This document shows positions 8,459-17,402 of a DNA stretch of 64,000 bases, piece after piece. Numbering within the stretch: position 1 is the first letter of the stretch; the number at the start of each line of letters is the position of its first letter. The translations under genes were made by a program, and so were the position numbers. Under the pieces are notes generated by a model, which did not search any database, was not told where the DNA came from, and saw only the letters and a program-made list of their open reading frames with translations. Source of the DNA: Archaeoglobus sulfaticallidus PM70-1 (GTDB taxonomy: Archaea; Halobacteriota; Archaeoglobi; Archaeoglobales; Archaeoglobaceae); NCBI RefSeq assembly GCF_000385565.1, contig NC_021169.1:434001-498000 (forward strand), in the 5' to 3' direction.

Positions 8459-9805
8459 ATGGAGTTTGATGAAAAATTCGAGATTTTGCTACCAAAAATA
8501 CTGGAGCTTGTTGTTCCGGATGAAGACGAAGTTAGAAAGGGAAATCTCGCAAAAAAAGAGCTTGAAAATAGGGTTGTAGATGTTTTGAAGGATTATCCTG
8601 AACTGGAGTACAGGTTTCTTGGATCTTTTCCGAGGAATACCTGGTTGAAGGGTAATCTTGAGCTTGACCTCTTCATACTGTTCCCGGAAAATTTTAGCGA
8701 GAAAGATCTGGAGAGAATCGGGCTTGAGATAGGGAAAAGACTGCTCGATAGCTGGGAAGCCAGATACGCTTCACACCCATACATACATGGTACAGTTATG
8801 GGTGTGGAGGTGGATGTAGTTCCCTGCTACAAGCTCAAAAGTGCTGAAAAGATTAAATCCGCTGTTGACAGAACTCCTTTTCATCATGACTGGGTGTATG
8901 AGAGGCTGAAGGGAAAGGAAAATGATGTGAGAATTCTGAAAGGGTTTTTGAAGGCCAACGGAATATACGGTGCGGAATACCAGGTCAGGGGTTTCTCTGG
9001 ATACCTCTGTGAGCTACTGATAATACACTACGGCAGCTTTAAGGAACTTGTTAAGAGGGCCATAAACTGGAGGAGGGGGTTGAAGATAGAGGTTGGAGGG
9101 AATGAAGGATTTGAGAGGAACCATGTCCTTTTCGTTGTGGATCCGGTAGACAGCAAGAGAAATGTCTCAGCTAACCTCAGCTTGGATAACTTCGCGAAGT
9201 TCGTTGAGATATGCCGGGACTTCTACAGCAGTCCAAAAATAGAGTTTTTCATCAAAAAGGAAATAGATCCTGAGATAGCAAAAAGCAGGGTTGAAAAAGA
9301 GATGGATAGAAGAGGAACAACCATATTCTCTCTAATCTTCAGGAAACCGGATATTGTAGAGGATAACCTCTACACCCAGCTTGAAAAGGCGAGGAAGAAG
9401 CTCTTTGAGGTTCTTGAGGATCAGGATTTCATGCCTTTAAACTCAGGTTACACTGTAACCGAAGATAGCTGCATTCTGATATTTGAGACTCAGGTTAGCA
9501 GGTTATCCAGCATAAGGAAAATTATTGGACCTCCTTTTGAAGACTGGAAAAATGTAAGGAAGTTCAGGGAAAAAAGGAAAGATTACAGTGCTTTTATTGA
9601 AAATGGAAGATACTGCTCTTTCGCAACCAGAGAGCATGTTAAGCCAGAGGAGGCGGTTATGGATTACATAAGAAAACATCCGAAATCGCTTGGGAAGAAC
9701 ATTTCTGAAGAAATCGTTAATTGCAGGCTGCTTTCAGGCAGAGAAATTCTGGAAATTGAAGGCATCGCCCCCTTCCTGTTTGAGTTCTTTAAGCTTTCTC
9801 CATGA
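8459..9805 (+). CDS. cca: CCA-adding tRNA nucleotidyltransferase (archaeal class I)
   Basis: This encodes 448 residues from the ATG at 8459, which has AGGTG eight bases upstream. A TTG at 8435 lies inside thpR and is less likely. The polymerase-beta-type active site reads GSFPRNTWLKGNLELDLFILF, with the two metal-binding acidic residues in ELDLF. A third acidic residue lies in GVEVDVVPC. The central and C-terminal domains match archaeal class I enzymes, which add CCA to tRNA 3' ends without a nucleic acid template. It is co-transcribed with thpR. The last 17 bases overlap the convergent HhH-GPD-like gene. Confidence 0.93.
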   Translation: MEFDEKFEILLPKILELVVPDEDEVRKGNLAKKELENRVVDVLKDYPELEYRFLGSFPRNTWLKGNLELDLFILFPENFSEKDLERIGLEIGKRLLDSWEARYASHPYIHGTVMGVEVDVVPCYKLKSAEKIKSAVDRTPFHHDWVYERLKGKENDVRILKGFLKANGIYGAEYQVRGFSGYLCELLIIHYGSFKELVKRAINWRRGLKIEVGGNEGFERNHVLFVVDPVDSKRNVSANLSLDNFAKFVEICRDFYSSPKIEFFIKKEIDPEIAKSRVEKEMDRRGTTIFSLIFRKPDIVEDNLYTQLEKARKKLFEVLEDQDFMPLNSGYTVTEDSCILIFETQVSRLSSIRKIIGPPFEDWKNVRKFREKRKDYSAFIENGRYCSFATREHVKPEEAVMDYIRKHPKSLGKNISEEIVNCRLLSGREILEIEGIAPFLFEFFKLSP

Positions 9806-10448
9806 TCTGCAAATACTTCTTTATTTTAAGGTCATCATACTGAACGAACCATGTCATCCAGCACAGTTCGATGCTCCTGTACTCTGTTTTCTTTGAAATA
9901 TCTTCTACCCACTTTATGAACTCTATGTCCTTCTTTGGAACACTGCCAAAAATTTCGGTAAAGACCTTTCTCACGATTTTATCTGGCATTACGGTGTCTA
10001 TCCCACCCATCATCCTCAGATACTGATATGTGTTGATCCCGACTCCCTTTATCCTGCCTATGACATCCTCTTTCCATCCATCAAGGCTGGACTCAGAAGC
10101 CCAGTTTCTCAGCATTTCTCTATCGGATTTGCCGAATGAGAGCAACGCTTCCGCAACATTTCTTGCAGTTCTCCAGCTTCTTCTGTTCTTCCAGATTGAA
10201 AAAAGTTTATCCTCTGGAATTTCGAGAAACTCCGAGAGACTGATGTCTCCGAAGGTCTCTTTGAACCTCAGCACTGCGGGAACTATTACATTGAAGTAGT
10301 TAAGGCCTATGGAAACGAAGGAGGCATCCACCACCATTGCTGCTACATTTCCATCATACCTCTCAGTCCTGAGACACCTCTCGCAGAGCCTTCTTACCTC
10401 CGGAACCCTCTCCATGTATGAGTTTATCTTAGCGATGGCTGTCTTCAT
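9789..10448 (-). CDS. HhH-GPD superfamily-like protein (possible DNA glycosylase)
   Basis: This is a 219-residue helical protein. Residues about 131-150 (GRIKGVGINTYQYLRMMGG) resemble the helix-hairpin-helix of base-excision DNA glycosylases. An aspartate follows at the expected distance (D156 in VMPDKIV), matching the catalytic Asp of the HhH-GPD fold. No C-terminal four-cysteine iron-sulphur cluster motif is present. The resemblance is to the GVG-turn and Asp only, so the substrate is unknown and the enzyme could be inactive. Its ATG overlaps the stop of the upstream ligase gene by four bases (10445-10448), indicating translational coupling with a functionally unrelated-looking partner. Confidence 0.55.
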   Translation of the reverse strand: MKTAIAKINSYMERVPEVRRLCERCLRTERYDGNVAAMVVDASFVSIGLNYFNVIVPAVLRFKETFGDISLSEFLEIPEDKLFSIWKNRRSWRTARNVAEALLSFGKSDREMLRNWASESSLDGWKEDVIGRIKGVGINTYQYLRMMGGIDTVMPDKIVRKVFTEIFGSVPKKDIEFIKWVEDISKKTEYRSIELCWMTWFVQYDDLKIKKYLQIMEKA

Positions 10449-11758
10449 AAGTTGTCTCGCATATCTATAACCCTCTTCGATTTCAGCTTGAATCTCTCTA
10501 TGGTTCCTTTCTCAACAAGCTCAACATTCGTTCTCAGATTGAGCTCCTTATACAGCTCTCTCTGAACCTTTTGCTGGATTCTCTGGAAGTCTGAAAGCTC
10601 TCCTGTGAAAACCTCATCGACCATCTCGACTCTAACCGTTATCTCATCTAAAGATCCATTTCTCGTTATCAGCACCTGGAAGTGGTCTCCAACTTCGGGA
10701 ATTCTCATCAGGACATCCTCTATCTGGCTTGGGAAGACATTTATCCCTCTGATGACGACCATATCGTCGCTTCTTCCGAGTATCCTGTGTATCCTGGGAT
10801 GGGTTCTTCCACAGCTACATTTGCCCTCGTCGAGGATGTAGGTTATATCTCCTGTTCTATATCTGATCAGGGGCAGGGCTTGCTTGGTCAGAGGGGTCAG
10901 GACAAGTTCACCTTTCTCTCCGTCAGAAACAGGTTCAAGGGTTTCTGGGTCTATTATCTCTATGAAGTAGTGATCTGCCCATATGTGCAGTCCATACTGC
11001 TCCTCACACTCGAAGGCAACTCCGGGCCCGTTCATCTCGCTCAATCCATATGAGTCATAGGCCTTTATGTCGTAGGCATCCTCCAGCCTTTTTCTCGTGT
11101 TGTCGCTCCATGGTTCTGCACCGAAGCATCCGATTCTCAGCCCGATCTCTCTGGGATCGATTCCCATGCCCTCAGCAACCTCCTTTATGTGCATCGCATA
11201 GCTTGGGGTTGCGTGTATAACCGTTGTGCCAAAATCGAACATGTACTGGATCTGCTTCTCTGTCTGGCCCGTGCCTGATGGTACAACCATTGCCCCAATC
11301 CTCTCGGCAGCGTAATGGAATCCAAGCCCTCCAGTGAAGAAGGTGTAGCTCACCATGTTCTGGAAGACATCATGGTCTCTAATTCCAACCATGTACAGAC
11401 ACCTGGCAACCATGTTTATCCAGTTCTCAAGGTCATCTCTTGTGTACCCCACAACCTTTGGTTTTCCAGAAGTGCCAGAGGAGGTGTGGATCCTTATGAT
11501 CTCCTTTTTATCCACTGCAAAGAGTCCAAAGGGATAGTTCTCCCTCAAGTCCTCCTTTACCGTTAACGGAACCTTTGCCATATCTTCTCTCTTTTTTATA
11601 TCCTCTGGTTTTATTCCGGCCTCTCTAAACTTCCTGTGATAGAACGGAACATTCTCATAGGCATTTTTTAAAGTGAACCTTAATCTTTTCATCTGAAGCT
11701 CCTCAATCTCCTTTAGCGGCATTATCTCCTCTTTTTCCCAGTATTTGTCCGAATACAT
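10445..11758 (-). CDS. Phenylacetate-CoA ligase family (PaaK-like) acyl/aryl-CoA synthetase
   Basis: This is a 437-residue adenylate-forming enzyme of PaaK type. The phosphate-binding loop is TSSGTSGKPKVVGYT, followed by the conserved FTGGLGFHYAAERIGA and YDSYGLSEMNGPGVAFECE segments. A GDxT-like motif (RYRTGDITYIL) precedes a cysteine pair (CSCGRTHPRI) typical of the group. The C-terminal domain carries DDMVVIRGINVFPSQIED. These enzymes form aryl- or acyl-CoA thioesters from carboxylic acids with ATP. Hyperthermophilic archaea usually carry several copies, and their substrates include phenylacetate and indoleacetate-like acids. The gene is followed without a gap by the HhH-GPD-like gene. Confidence 0.88.
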   Translation of the reverse strand: MYSDKYWEKEEIMPLKEIEELQMKRLRFTLKNAYENVPFYHRKFREAGIKPEDIKKREDMAKVPLTVKEDLRENYPFGLFAVDKKEIIRIHTSSGTSGKPKVVGYTRDDLENWINMVARCLYMVGIRDHDVFQNMVSYTFFTGGLGFHYAAERIGAMVVPSGTGQTEKQIQYMFDFGTTVIHATPSYAMHIKEVAEGMGIDPREIGLRIGCFGAEPWSDNTRKRLEDAYDIKAYDSYGLSEMNGPGVAFECEEQYGLHIWADHYFIEIIDPETLEPVSDGEKGELVLTPLTKQALPLIRYRTGDITYILDEGKCSCGRTHPRIHRILGRSDDMVVIRGINVFPSQIEDVLMRIPEVGDHFQVLITRNGSLDEITVRVEMVDEVFTGELSDFQRIQQKVQRELYKELNLRTNVELVEKGTIERFKLKSKRVIDMRDNL

Positions 11759-12227
11759 GATGAACCTCCCTTGTTTATGTGTTACATAGTATCAATGGAT
11801 TTAAAGTTTTTTGATTGAAACTTTTTTGATTTTTGAAGCTCCTGAAACCACTCCTCGAAGATAAAGAAGTCCTCAATTTTTACAAAAAGTCGCAAAGAAA
11901 GCTCCCCGCTTCACAGTACTTCACAAAGTAACTCAAGATAATCATAATAGAAATTTAATTGTAATATTTAATAAAAAATATAGAGGCATGTTAACTTTCT
12001 TTTGGTGAAATTTAATGTAGTTTGAGTGTTATACTAAAAGAAATTCTAAATTTAATTTACAGGCTTATAAATTATTCTTTGATGGATTTAACTTCCTGCT
12101 TTCATTGTTAATTAAGAGTAGTTTTTAATCTTTTCAGCAATAGTTGGTTCTATATTTCCCCATTGGTGCTGCCAAGATAACAACAAAAAATAAATAGAAC
12201 AAATACAATGTATGCACCCTACACTCA
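11759..12227. other. AT-rich intergenic DNA
   Basis: About 470 bp lie between the PaaK-like gene and the transposon remnant. The stretch is unusually AT-rich and full of short A/T runs, with stop codons in all frames. The right part of it could be the outer flank of the IS200/IS605-like remnant. The part next to 11758 should contain the PaaK promoter. I see no RNA gene or coding frame. Confidence 0.5.
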
Positions 12228-12396
12228 GCCAGTTATTGACACTCACCCCCACTCTAGTGGGTGATTCTAGCTTCTGAGGGTTTCACGCTATCCATACCCA
12301 CATCGAGCTTTTACTCTCAGATGCGTCGTCCACCCTCAGAAGCAAGGGTGAGCCAACACCCCGTTAAACCCGTCTCCGCATGTTCATCTCTAACGA
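12228..12396 (-). mobile_element. Decayed 3' end of an IS200/IS605-family tnpB element (tentative)
   Basis: Read on the minus strand, this stretch looks like the last codons and right end of a tnpB gene. Short broken frames such as RDEHAETGLTGCWLTLASEG and DVGMDSVKPSEARI are followed by a compact hairpin (12243-12264) and the sequence GGTGAGTGTCA. Similar C-termini and hairpin ends occur in archaeal tnpB elements. An 11-bp perfect inverted repeat (GCTTCTGAGGG at 12270-12280, its complement at 12333-12343) spans it. No intact transposase is present. The remnant abuts the stop codon of the COG1361-type gene. Assignment is by resemblance only. Confidence 0.4.
12243..12264. repeat. Hairpin at the putative IS200/IS605-like right end
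   Basis: TCACCCCCACT at 12243-12253 pairs with AGTGGGTGA at 12256-12264, with two extra cytosines bulged. Subterminal hairpins of this sort are recognised by TnpA in IS200/IS605 elements. Confidence 0.5.
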
Positions 12397-13971
12397 TCAA
12401 CGCCTTTTCAACATTGCCAACAATATCGCAATCGCTATCACCGCAGCGACTATTATCAAAGTGTTCCTTTCAACCCAGCTCTTCTCCTCGACAAACAAGT
12501 ACGCGTAGAAGCTGTCTGAAATTTCCTCCCCTTCTGTATTTTCAGCTTTATAGGTGATGTCGATTCTGTATTCGTTTCCCGCTATCACATCATCATCAAC
12601 GTCTACTCTGAAGCTAATGTTCGCTCTTTCATCCCTCTTTAGCTCAGCAATGTACGCTTCTGGCATCTTCAGTTTTATCCCCGGACTAGGATTCAGCTTG
12701 AAGTGAACATTCTTTGCATACCCACCAACATTCATAACTTCAAGCTTTACGATGTTCTCCCCGTGGTATACGATGGGCTTATTCAAAACTATGAAATCAG
12801 GGTTTTCTTTAACAACTATCTTGATAGATTTTGTGATTTCTCTCTCTTCGAGCTTTGAAGCCAATATTGTGTATTTAGCCTGAATCATTATCTCCCCATT
12901 TCCAAAATCCGCATTTTCGTCAACGTTGTATGGAATTCCGATTACTTTAACTTCTCCAGAATTTAGATATCCAATTAAAAACTTCGTTGCAGAGAAATCT
13001 ATTCCATCAGGCTCTGAAATAACCAGTTCAAGTCCCTTAATCGGATAGAGGTAGTTGTTCATCACGAATAGATCAATGACTCCGCTTTCTCCCCTCTCAA
13101 GCTCATCTTTGCCAATACTAAATTCAATACCCCTTCCAATTTTCTCGACGAATATTTTGAATGTAACTTCATCGAATCCATCGATCCATCTTTCCCCATC
13201 GAAGTATGTGTAGTTTATTCTTGCCTTTACATTTAATTCTCCTTCCCTTTCTGGTGCTACAACATCGAATTCGACAACAGTAATCGATGATGGGCCAAGA
13301 TGAGGCACTATGACCTTTCCAGGTTGAATAACCTCTATTCCTTCCAGAGTGACCTCTACATTCCTCGCATCGGACAAACCAACATTTGCCAATTGCAAAG
13401 CAATCCTATCCTGCTCTGAAGCGTAGAGGGTTGATTTCAGCGGATAAACTCTGAACTCAGGCTCAGCAGTTTGTAGAATCTCGACTTTTATTGGAATCTC
13501 GACCGTCTCGTCCCTGTAATAATAGTCGACTTCGTAGCTACCTGACAGATTCCCAGTAACATCTACGTACCTTATTCTCTCATAGTTTACCCTTAAAGTC
13601 AGTGTATGCTCTCCTGAAAGGTTATTTGGCACTGAGATCTGGAAGCTAACTACTTGCTGAGAATTGGCAGGCAGAACCGGTATTCTGACTCTCTCGGTAA
13701 GGATTTTTATCTCGTCCGATTCAAGTTCTAAAGTCAGATTGTAGGCATTTAGCGACATGTTATATGCTATTTCCTTCTCCAAAGTCCCTCTCTCGCTCCA
13801 CTCATGCTTTGCTGCATTAAGTATAACTATTTTCAGTTCCTGAATCTTTCCAGCCTGAACAGATTTGGTTAAGGTGTGTGCGTCCAGTTTGGGCTCATCG
13901 GAAACGAGATAAGCATTTGCTGAGCCAACTACCAAAACCAGAAAAACCGCAAATAATAAGATCCTTCTCAT
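12397..13971 (-). CDS. Secreted, membrane-anchored COG1361/CARDB-type protein linked to an ABC exporter
   Basis: This 524-residue protein has an N-terminal Sec signal peptide (MRRILLFAVFLVLVVGSANA) and a single C-terminal membrane helix (about residues 501-521) followed by KRR. The bulk would thus be outside the cell, with the short tail inside. The body consists of repeated beta-sandwich segments resembling CARDB/NEW3-like domains of COG1361 S-layer-related proteins: VEVTLEGIEVIQPGKV, ELERGESGVIDLFVMNN and NIVKLEVMNVGGYAKNVHFKL. The ATG overlaps the stop of the ABC permease (ATGA), so the two are translationally coupled. Archaeal operons commonly pair such proteins with ABC-2 exporters; a role as an extracytoplasmic component of the exporter is inference. 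Downstream lies the transposon remnant. Confidence 0.75.
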   Translation of the reverse strand: MRRILLFAVFLVLVVGSANAYLVSDEPKLDAHTLTKSVQAGKIQELKIVILNAAKHEWSERGTLEKEIAYNMSLNAYNLTLELESDEIKILTERVRIPVLPANSQQVVSFQISVPNNLSGEHTLTLRVNYERIRYVDVTGNLSGSYEVDYYYRDETVEIPIKVEILQTAEPEFRVYPLKSTLYASEQDRIALQLANVGLSDARNVEVTLEGIEVIQPGKVIVPHLGPSSITVVEFDVVAPEREGELNVKARINYTYFDGERWIDGFDEVTFKIFVEKIGRGIEFSIGKDELERGESGVIDLFVMNNYLYPIKGLELVISEPDGIDFSATKFLIGYLNSGEVKVIGIPYNVDENADFGNGEIMIQAKYTILASKLEEREITKSIKIVVKENPDFIVLNKPIVYHGENIVKLEVMNVGGYAKNVHFKLNPSPGIKLKMPEAYIAELKRDERANISFRVDVDDDVIAGNEYRIDITYKAENTEGEEISDSFYAYLFVEEKSWVERNTLIIVAAVIAIAILLAMLKRR

Positions 13972-15067
13972 CTCCTACCACCTCCAATAACCTTTCTTAA
14001 CAGCAAAATCGCAATCGAGACGCTGACGAGAGTATAGATGGACAAAATCGATATGTGGGGATAAACGACTTCTAAACCGTTTCCCTTTATCATAATCTCC
14101 CTAAAAGCTATGTTGGCGTAAGTTAAGGGGACGAAATAGGCTATCATCCTCGCTCCTTCAGGCATGCTTTCGAGGGGGTAGAAGAATCCGGAGAGAAAAA
14201 TGCTTATCAGGGCAAAGAGCATTGAAGCCTGAATTCCCTGCAGTTGTGTTGCTGAAACAGCCGAAATCGCAAGACCGACACCTATCGAGCCTGTCAGAAA
14301 TAGCAGCAGGGCGAGGATGAGAAGAGCGAGGTTTCCCCTTATCTCCACATCGAAGGCGAAATGGGTTATAATCATGACAACGAAGACATCAAGCATTATT
14401 ATCGCTGTCACAGCGACAAATTTTCCCAGAATTAACTCGGAACTCTTCAGCGGTGTTGAGAAGATGAGTTCAAGTGTCCCCTCCTCCCTCTCTCTCGCAA
14501 TTGAGCTTGACGACAGAATCAGGCCAAGCATCTGAGTGACTACTCCAATGATAGCGGGAGCTATGAAGTCTATTAGCCTGCTCTTTGTCGTGAAGACGTA
14601 TCTCTGCTCAACAGCTATACCACCAAAAAGACTCTTTGAAAACTCTGAAGCTATCGCGTTTATCCCCTTAACAGCAGAATTCGCCACATTGTAGTTAGAC
14701 TCATCCACGTAAACCTCCAAAACAGCGGAACCATTTCTAAAATCTTTTTCAAAATTTTCGGGATGTAGATGGCGGAATGTACCTTACCGAGCCTTATAAG
14801 CTCTATTGCCTCGCTCCTGCTGTAAACAAAGTACTTTATGTCGAACGCATCACTTGAGTGGAGAGCGGAGATGAGTTTTTGCGAGAGTTCGCTGTCGTCG
14901 TCATCAACAACCGCAATGCCAACGTTCTTTATCTCTCCAGAAAAGGCATAGCCGAAGATGGAGACGAGGATTATCGGCTGCATTATCACTATAGCAAGCA
15001 ATCTCCTCTCCCTCGCTATAACTCTCAGCTCCTTGAGAAACACCGAGTATATTTTCTCAACCCTCAT
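13968..15067 (-). pseudogene. ABC-2 type permease, interrupted by a single-base frameshift
   Basis: Two adjacent frames together make a typical ABC-2 permease of about 366 residues. The N-terminal part starts at 15067 (MRVEKIYSVFLKELRVIARERR, first helix, then a large extracytoplasmic domain). The C-terminal part has five helices and the conserved REREEGTLELIFSTP motif. The frames join near 14760-14762. The coding strand reads ATC-CCG-AAA in the first frame, whereas the family-like continuation P-E-N-F-E-K-D-F is in the next frame. One base missing from the CCC run explains the shift, and the total length (1100 bases, two over a multiple of three) agrees. The ATG overlaps the ATPase stop by four bases. 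It is either a real inactivating mutation or a base-calling error. Confidence 0.8.
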
Positions 15068-15930
15068 CCTTCCACCAGCCTCAAAAAAGCCTCTTCGAGC
15101 GTTGCTTTGACAGTCTCAACCTCTTTAACTTCAACTCCTCCTGCCTTGAGAAGATCAACTATTCTTGGAACTTCGGGCGATGCCATTGCAGTTTTTACAG
15201 CAACCCAATCATCAACTACAACTTCGTAGTCAGCAGAAGAGAGCAATCTGAAAGCTCTCTGCCTGTCATCAACCCTGATTCTGACAATTTCACCACCCAG
15301 AGCCCACCTTTTGACATCTTCAGGACTACCCTCCGCAATCTTTGTCCCGTTCCTCATCAGAACTATTCGATCGCAGTTCTCGGCCTCATCCATGTAGTGA
15401 GTGGTTACGAGAATGGTCTTTCCCTCAGCGTTAAGCTCCTCGAAATGTTCCCAGAAGGTTTTTCTAAGTGGTGGATCAACCCCTGCAGTCGGCTCGTCGA
15501 GGATCAGCAAATCGGGATCGTGGATCATCGCGCAGGCAAGCATTGCCCTCTGTTTCATCCCACCACTGAGATTTCTGACGAGCCTCTTTCTGAAATCGTA
15601 TAGGTTCACGAGCCTCAGCAACTCCTCGATCCTCTGTTCCGCATTCCTTATTCCATGGAGGGATGTGAAGAACCTCATGTTCTCCTCAACCGTCAGATTC
15701 AGATAGAGGGGGGAATTCTGAGGCATCCAGCCTATTGAACCGGCGTTGATTCTGATCTTGCCTTCATAAGACACCATTCCGAAAATCGCCCTTATAGTAG
15801 TAGTCTTTCCAGCTCCGTTTGGACCAAGCAATCCGAGGATTTCTCCTCTCCTGACCTTCAAGCTGAAATCTTTTACAGCGAGAAAATCTCCGAATCTCAC
15901 TGTGAGGTTCTCGATTTCCAGAATACCCAT
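15064..15930 (-). CDS. ABC transporter ATP-binding protein (DrrA/NodI-type)
   Basis: This 288-residue ATPase subunit has all the motifs in order. Walker A is GPNGAGKTTT at about residues 36-45, the Q-loop lies in GWMPQNSPLYL, the signature is LSGGMKQR, and Walker B is LLILDEPTAGVDP. The H-loop follows in TTHYMDEAE. The C-terminal 70-residue extension resembles DrrA/CcmA-type exporter ATPases. It is first in a minus-strand operon with the frameshifted permease and the COG1361-type protein, all with overlapping stop and start codons. It is divergent from a TrmB-type regulator across only 54 bases. The gene looks intact although its permease is interrupted. Confidence 0.93.
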   Translation of the reverse strand: MGILEIENLTVRFGDFLAVKDFSLKVRRGEILGLLGPNGAGKTTTIRAIFGMVSYEGKIRINAGSIGWMPQNSPLYLNLTVEENMRFFTSLHGIRNAEQRIEELLRLVNLYDFRKRLVRNLSGGMKQRAMLACAMIHDPDLLILDEPTAGVDPPLRKTFWEHFEELNAEGKTILVTTHYMDEAENCDRIVLMRNGTKIAEGSPEDVKRWALGGEIVRIRVDDRQRAFRLLSSADYEVVVDDWVAVKTAMASPEVPRIVDLLKAGGVEVKEVETVKATLEEAFLRLVEG

Positions 15931-15984
15931 ACAAATTCTTTATGAGCAAAAATTTAAAAATTTGTTGTCACTAAAGCTGGTTAC
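15931..15984. promoter_or_regulatory. Shared bidirectional promoter/operator of the ABC operon and TrmB-type gene
   Basis: This 54-bp divergent region contains AAATTTAAAAATTT-like DNA (about 15950-15963), placed 20-25 bases from both start codons. One AT-rich element could therefore serve as a TATA box in either direction, giving leaderless or nearly leaderless transcripts. A perfect 7-bp inverted repeat, ACAAATT (15931-15937) and AATTTGT (15959-15965), spans it and may be an operator. Confidence 0.45.
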
Positions 15985-16747
15985 ATGATTGAGATAAATG
16001 AAGTTGTTGAAAAGCTAAGGGGTTTTGGTTTGACACCTTACGAAGCAAAAGCTTTCGTGACTCTCGTACATCTAAGCGAAGCGTCTGCGAGAGAGATAAG
16101 TGATTATTCTAAAATTCCAAGGACGAAGGTTTACGATGTGCTAAAGAAGCTCGCTGAAAAGGGTTTTATTGAGGTTCAGCCGGGAAATCCTACCATCTTC
16201 AGAGCTTTGGAGCCGTCGGAAGTTGCAGAAAAGCTTCAGCAGGAGATGGTGAGTAGGATAAAGGAGTTCGTGACTCTGGTAGAAAAGATAAAGGTAGAGA
16301 GGAGGGAGAGGATCCAGCACGTCTGGGTTTCGAGGGGAAAAATTTGCAGTTGAGAGCAAAGTGAAGGAGCTCTTGAATTGGGCAGAGGAGGAGCTCCTTC
16401 TCTTCGTAATAGATTCTGAGTTTACAGTTAGCATTTCAAAACCAGAGATTACAAGGATTTTGCTTTACGAGAAGATCTCAGTTCCAGTTAAGTCGTTCAA
16501 GGTAATTGATAAGGAGAAGCTGATGAAATCGGGCGGTTTCTTCAGAAAATTTGCCAAACTCCTCGATGGATACATCTTTGATGGAGTGAGATTCAAACCG
16601 AGTCTTCTTGGTATATCGGATGGTAAAAAATCCGTTTTAGCTTTCAGAGAAGGCGAAGAGCTTGTTGCAGTCACAATCATGATTCCAATGATAGTTTTGC
16701 TTCAGAAGGTCATGTTTGAGAGTTTATGGGAAAGCTTCACATTATGA
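15985..16747 (+). pseudogene. TrmB-family transcriptional regulator, interrupted by a single-base frameshift
   Basis: The first 115 codons form a TrmB-type winged helix: LRGFGLTPYEAKAFVTLV, then ASAREISDYSKIPRTKVYDVLKKLAEKGFIEVQPG, then a coiled linker. The downstream frame continues with the TrmB C-terminal domain (ELLNWAEEELLLFVIDSEF and so on). The frames join at a GGGG run at 16334-16337. Removing one G gives a smooth junction (VSREKFAVESKVKEL) and a 253-residue protein of usual length. The total of 763 bases is one over a multiple of three. Divergent placement suggests it controlled the ABC exporter operon. A true knockout or a base-calling error would look the same. Confidence 0.8.
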
Positions 16748-16826
16748 GGAGGGAGAATATTGTTCAAAGATGTGCCCTATTGAAAAATTTTAATGAACGG
16801 TAAGAGGATGCGGTAAAGAAGAGGGG

Positions 16827-17095
16827 ATGGTAGCTAGGAAGTGTTACGTGTTTTGTAGAAAAAGCTTACCGAGACACACGAGTAAAAAGGGGGCGAAGAA
16901 GTCGAGTTTTGGTAGTTAATAGCCATGTATTTGTACGGTATTTTAATTTAAGCTACAGGGATATAGAGGAAGAGTTTAGAATTAGCGCGAAGTGCTAAGG
17001 AGGGCATTAAATCTGGAGGGGTTCCAGACGATCTATAAGGCTGTAAAGAGTTGAGGGAAAAATTAGGATGAAGGAGAGGTTAATTGAGGATTAGT
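16827..17095 (+). pseudogene. Degraded IS4/IS5-like DDE transposase, N-terminal remnant
   Basis: Three short frames in a row resemble the N-terminal part of an archaeal DDE transposase: MVARKCYVFCRKSLPRHTSKKGAKKS, then HVFVRYFNLSYRDIEEEFRIS, then VLRRALNLEGFQTIYKAVK. The SYRD motif and the following leucine-rich stretch are typical of these families. At least three frameshifts or stops separate the pieces, and the catalytic DDE domain is not visible, so the element is long dead. It lies just downstream of the frameshifted TrmB-type gene. Confidence 0.6.
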
Positions 17096-17402
17096 CGACG
17101 GAGCATGTTTATAATTCATCTATCTCTACTTTCCAATCATTTGAAACAGAACAGGAAATAGAACGTGGTAAATTTGGTTTTTTCCAAAAAAGGTGATAGC
17201 TTGTTTGCACATAAGTGTCAAATAACGTGATGTTTTAACTATTTGTTAAATTAGATATGCATCATTCATGGTGTTAAAATTTTTTGGAGAAATGATCTGC
17301 CTGCAACCGTATAACTGCTTGCAGGGGATTATGCATAAGTGAAAAGCCAATAAACAGAATGTAAACAGAAAGATTTATGATTGGTCACTCCTAGTATTAT
17401 TC
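17096..17402. other. Non-coding stretch after the transposase remnant
   Basis: About 300 bp are without a coding frame. The stretch contains a perfect 7-bp stem (CCTGCAA at 17300-17306, TTGCAGG at 17319-17325, 12-base loop), which may be a transposon end or an operator. A TATA-like AGATTTATGA at 17371-17380 sits at leaderless spacing from the next gene's ATG. Confidence 0.45.
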
